From: an uncultured Lachnospiraceae bacterium
Lineage (GTDB): Bacteria > Bacillota_A > Clostridia > Lachnospirales > Lachnospiraceae
DNA: 7,059 bases
NCBI GenBank assembly: GCA_947177885.1
Contig: CAMWWF010000147.1
Coordinates: 1 to 7,059 of the forward strand
Direction: 5' to 3'
This document shows, piece by piece, positions 6,022 to 7,059 of this stretch. Each line of letters starts with the position of its first letter. Positions within the stretch are counted from its first letter, which is position 1. The notes below the pieces were generated by a model that had not been told where the DNA came from, made no database searches, and was given only the letters and a program-made list of their open reading frames with translations. The position numbers and the translations under genes are program-made.

Positions 6022-7059
6022 TTACTCGCGTCCGTCCCAGCAGTAAGTACAGAGCCTGTCCCTGTCAATGCCCACGGATGCGATCATGTCATCCAGCCTG
6101 TGGTAGTGGAGGGTAGTGAAATTCAACTGCTTTCCGATCCGCTGCAGCATCTCCGCGTACTCGGGCGTATCCGGATCCACATAGCGTTTTAAGTCAATCT
6201 CCCTGCCCTCCTGCTCCATCTCCTTTAACACCCTTCTGGTGATCAGATCCATATCTGAGGTGGATCGGGAGAAGTTCAGGTATTTACAGCCATATAAAAG
6301 GGGTGGGCACGCGGGACGGATATGCACCTCTTTGGCGCCGCTCTGATACAGGAATTCCGTAGTCTCCCGAAGCTGTGTGCCCCGGACAATGGAATCGTCG
6401 ATCAGCAACAGACTCTTGCCATGGATCAGATCATGCACGGGGATCAGCTTCATCTTGGCGATCAGATTCCGCTGGGTCTGAATCGTAGGCATAAAGGATC
6501 TGGGCCAGGTGGGAGTGTACTTGATAAAAGGCCTGGAAAAGGGAATTCCCGACTCATTCGCGTAACCGATGGCATGGGCCGTTCCGGAATCCGGTACACC
6601 CGCCACGATATCGGGCTCCACATTATCCCGCTTTGCCAGCATGGCTCCGCAGTTATACCGCATCTTTTCCACACTGATACCTTCATAGGAAGAAGAAGGA
6701 TATCCATAGTATATCCAGAGGAAAGTACATATTTTCATGTCTTTTCCGGGTTGCACCAATGTTTTTATGCCTTCCGGTGTCACCACCACGATCTCGCCGG
6801 GCCCCAGTTCTCTTTCCTCAACGTATCCCAGATTCAGATAAGCGAAGCTTTCAAAGGAGATACAGAAGGCTCCCTCCTTCTTACCGATCGCCACGGGAGT
6901 CCTTCCCATACGGTCTCTCGCCGCATAGATCCCTTTGGGCGTCATGATCAGTATGGTCATGGAACCGTCAATGATCTCCTGGGCATACCGGATCCCCTCC
7001 ACCAGGTTTTCCTTCTGATTCACGATGGAAGCCACCAGTTCCGTGGCATTGATATCCCC
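6022..7059 (-). CDS. purF: Amidophosphoribosyltransferase (5' end outside the window)
   Basis: Catalyses the first committed step of purine synthesis: PRPP plus glutamine to phosphoribosylamine. The frame is open to the right edge, so the N-terminal catalytic Cys and most of the glutaminase start are not visible; 345 residues are. Visible are the end of the Ntn-hydrolase domain (GIYAARDRMGRTPVAIG, and ELGPGEIVVVTPEG) and the phosphoribosyltransferase domain with VPDSGTAHAIGYANESGIPF and the PRPP loop LLLIDDSIVRGT (about residues 217-228 of the visible part). Cysteines in KICTF, YGCKY and CTYC sit where the four [4Fe-4S] ligands of the Bacillus subtilis enzyme fall. The protein ends at CTYCWDGRE, directly after the last pair, lacking the usual tail, and RSFMP replaces the common RTFIQP. 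It is therefore a divergent PurF branch. No terminator follows; the next gene's promoter does. Confidence 0.92.
   Translation of the reverse strand, partial: GDINATELVASIVNQKENLVEGIRYAQEIIDGSMTILIMTPKGIYAARDRMGRTPVAIGKKEGAFCISFESFAYLNLGYVEERELGPGEIVVVTPEGIKTLVQPGKDMKICTFLWIYYGYPSSSYEGISVEKMRYNCGAMLAKRDNVEPDIVAGVPDSGTAHAIGYANESGIPFSRPFIKYTPTWPRSFMPTIQTQRNLIAKMKLIPVHDLIHGKSLLLIDDSIVRGTQLRETTEFLYQSGAKEVHIRPACPPLLYGCKYLNFSRSTSDMDLITRRVLKEMEQEGREIDLKRYVDPDTPEYAEMLQRIGKQLNFTTLHYHRLDDMIASVGIDRDRLCTYCWDGRE

Overview
The window looks like chromosome of a Gram-positive Firmicute of the class Clostridia, most likely Lachnospiraceae. This rests on base composition near 50% GC, strong AGGAGG-type ribosome binding sites, a DAGHELKTPL-type histidine kinase without HAMP, a Clostridia-like PurF variant, and sigma-A promoters. 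The taxonomic call is inference from style, not from a search. There is no sign of phage, transposase, CRISPR array, tRNA or rRNA.

Layout. Positions 2-1917 (+) hold a two-component pair: the end of an OmpR/PhoB-type response regulator, cut by the left edge, and a complete membrane sensor kinase overlapping it by ATGA. Facing it on the minus strand is a complete methyl-accepting chemotaxis protein (2044-3759) with its own terminator, ribosome binding site and a plausible promoter. A 475-base gap (3760-4234) follows. It holds the chemoreceptor promoter region, a row of small hairpins, a good terminator reading leftward, and a roughly 110-base imperfect palindrome just downstream of purC. From 4235 to the right edge, three minus-strand genes are transcribed leftward: purF (5' end outside the window), a PlsC-type acyltransferase, and purC.

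How the genes work together. purF and purC encode the first committed step and the SAICAR synthetase step of de novo IMP synthesis. The acyltransferase between them belongs to phospholipid synthesis and has its own full-consensus sigma-A promoter (TTGACA, 17-base spacer, TATAAT). It is therefore probably not strictly tied to purF transcription, and read-through may also feed purC. The two-component system and the chemoreceptor are convergent and have no visible regulatory link.

Overall this is mostly ordinary core and signalling chromosome. The points most worth a second look are the structured element after purC, the divergent PurF with a short C-terminus, the kinase with a degraded G1 box and extracytoplasmic cysteines, and the perfect promoter inside the pur cluster. 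I do not see a convincing new biological system.
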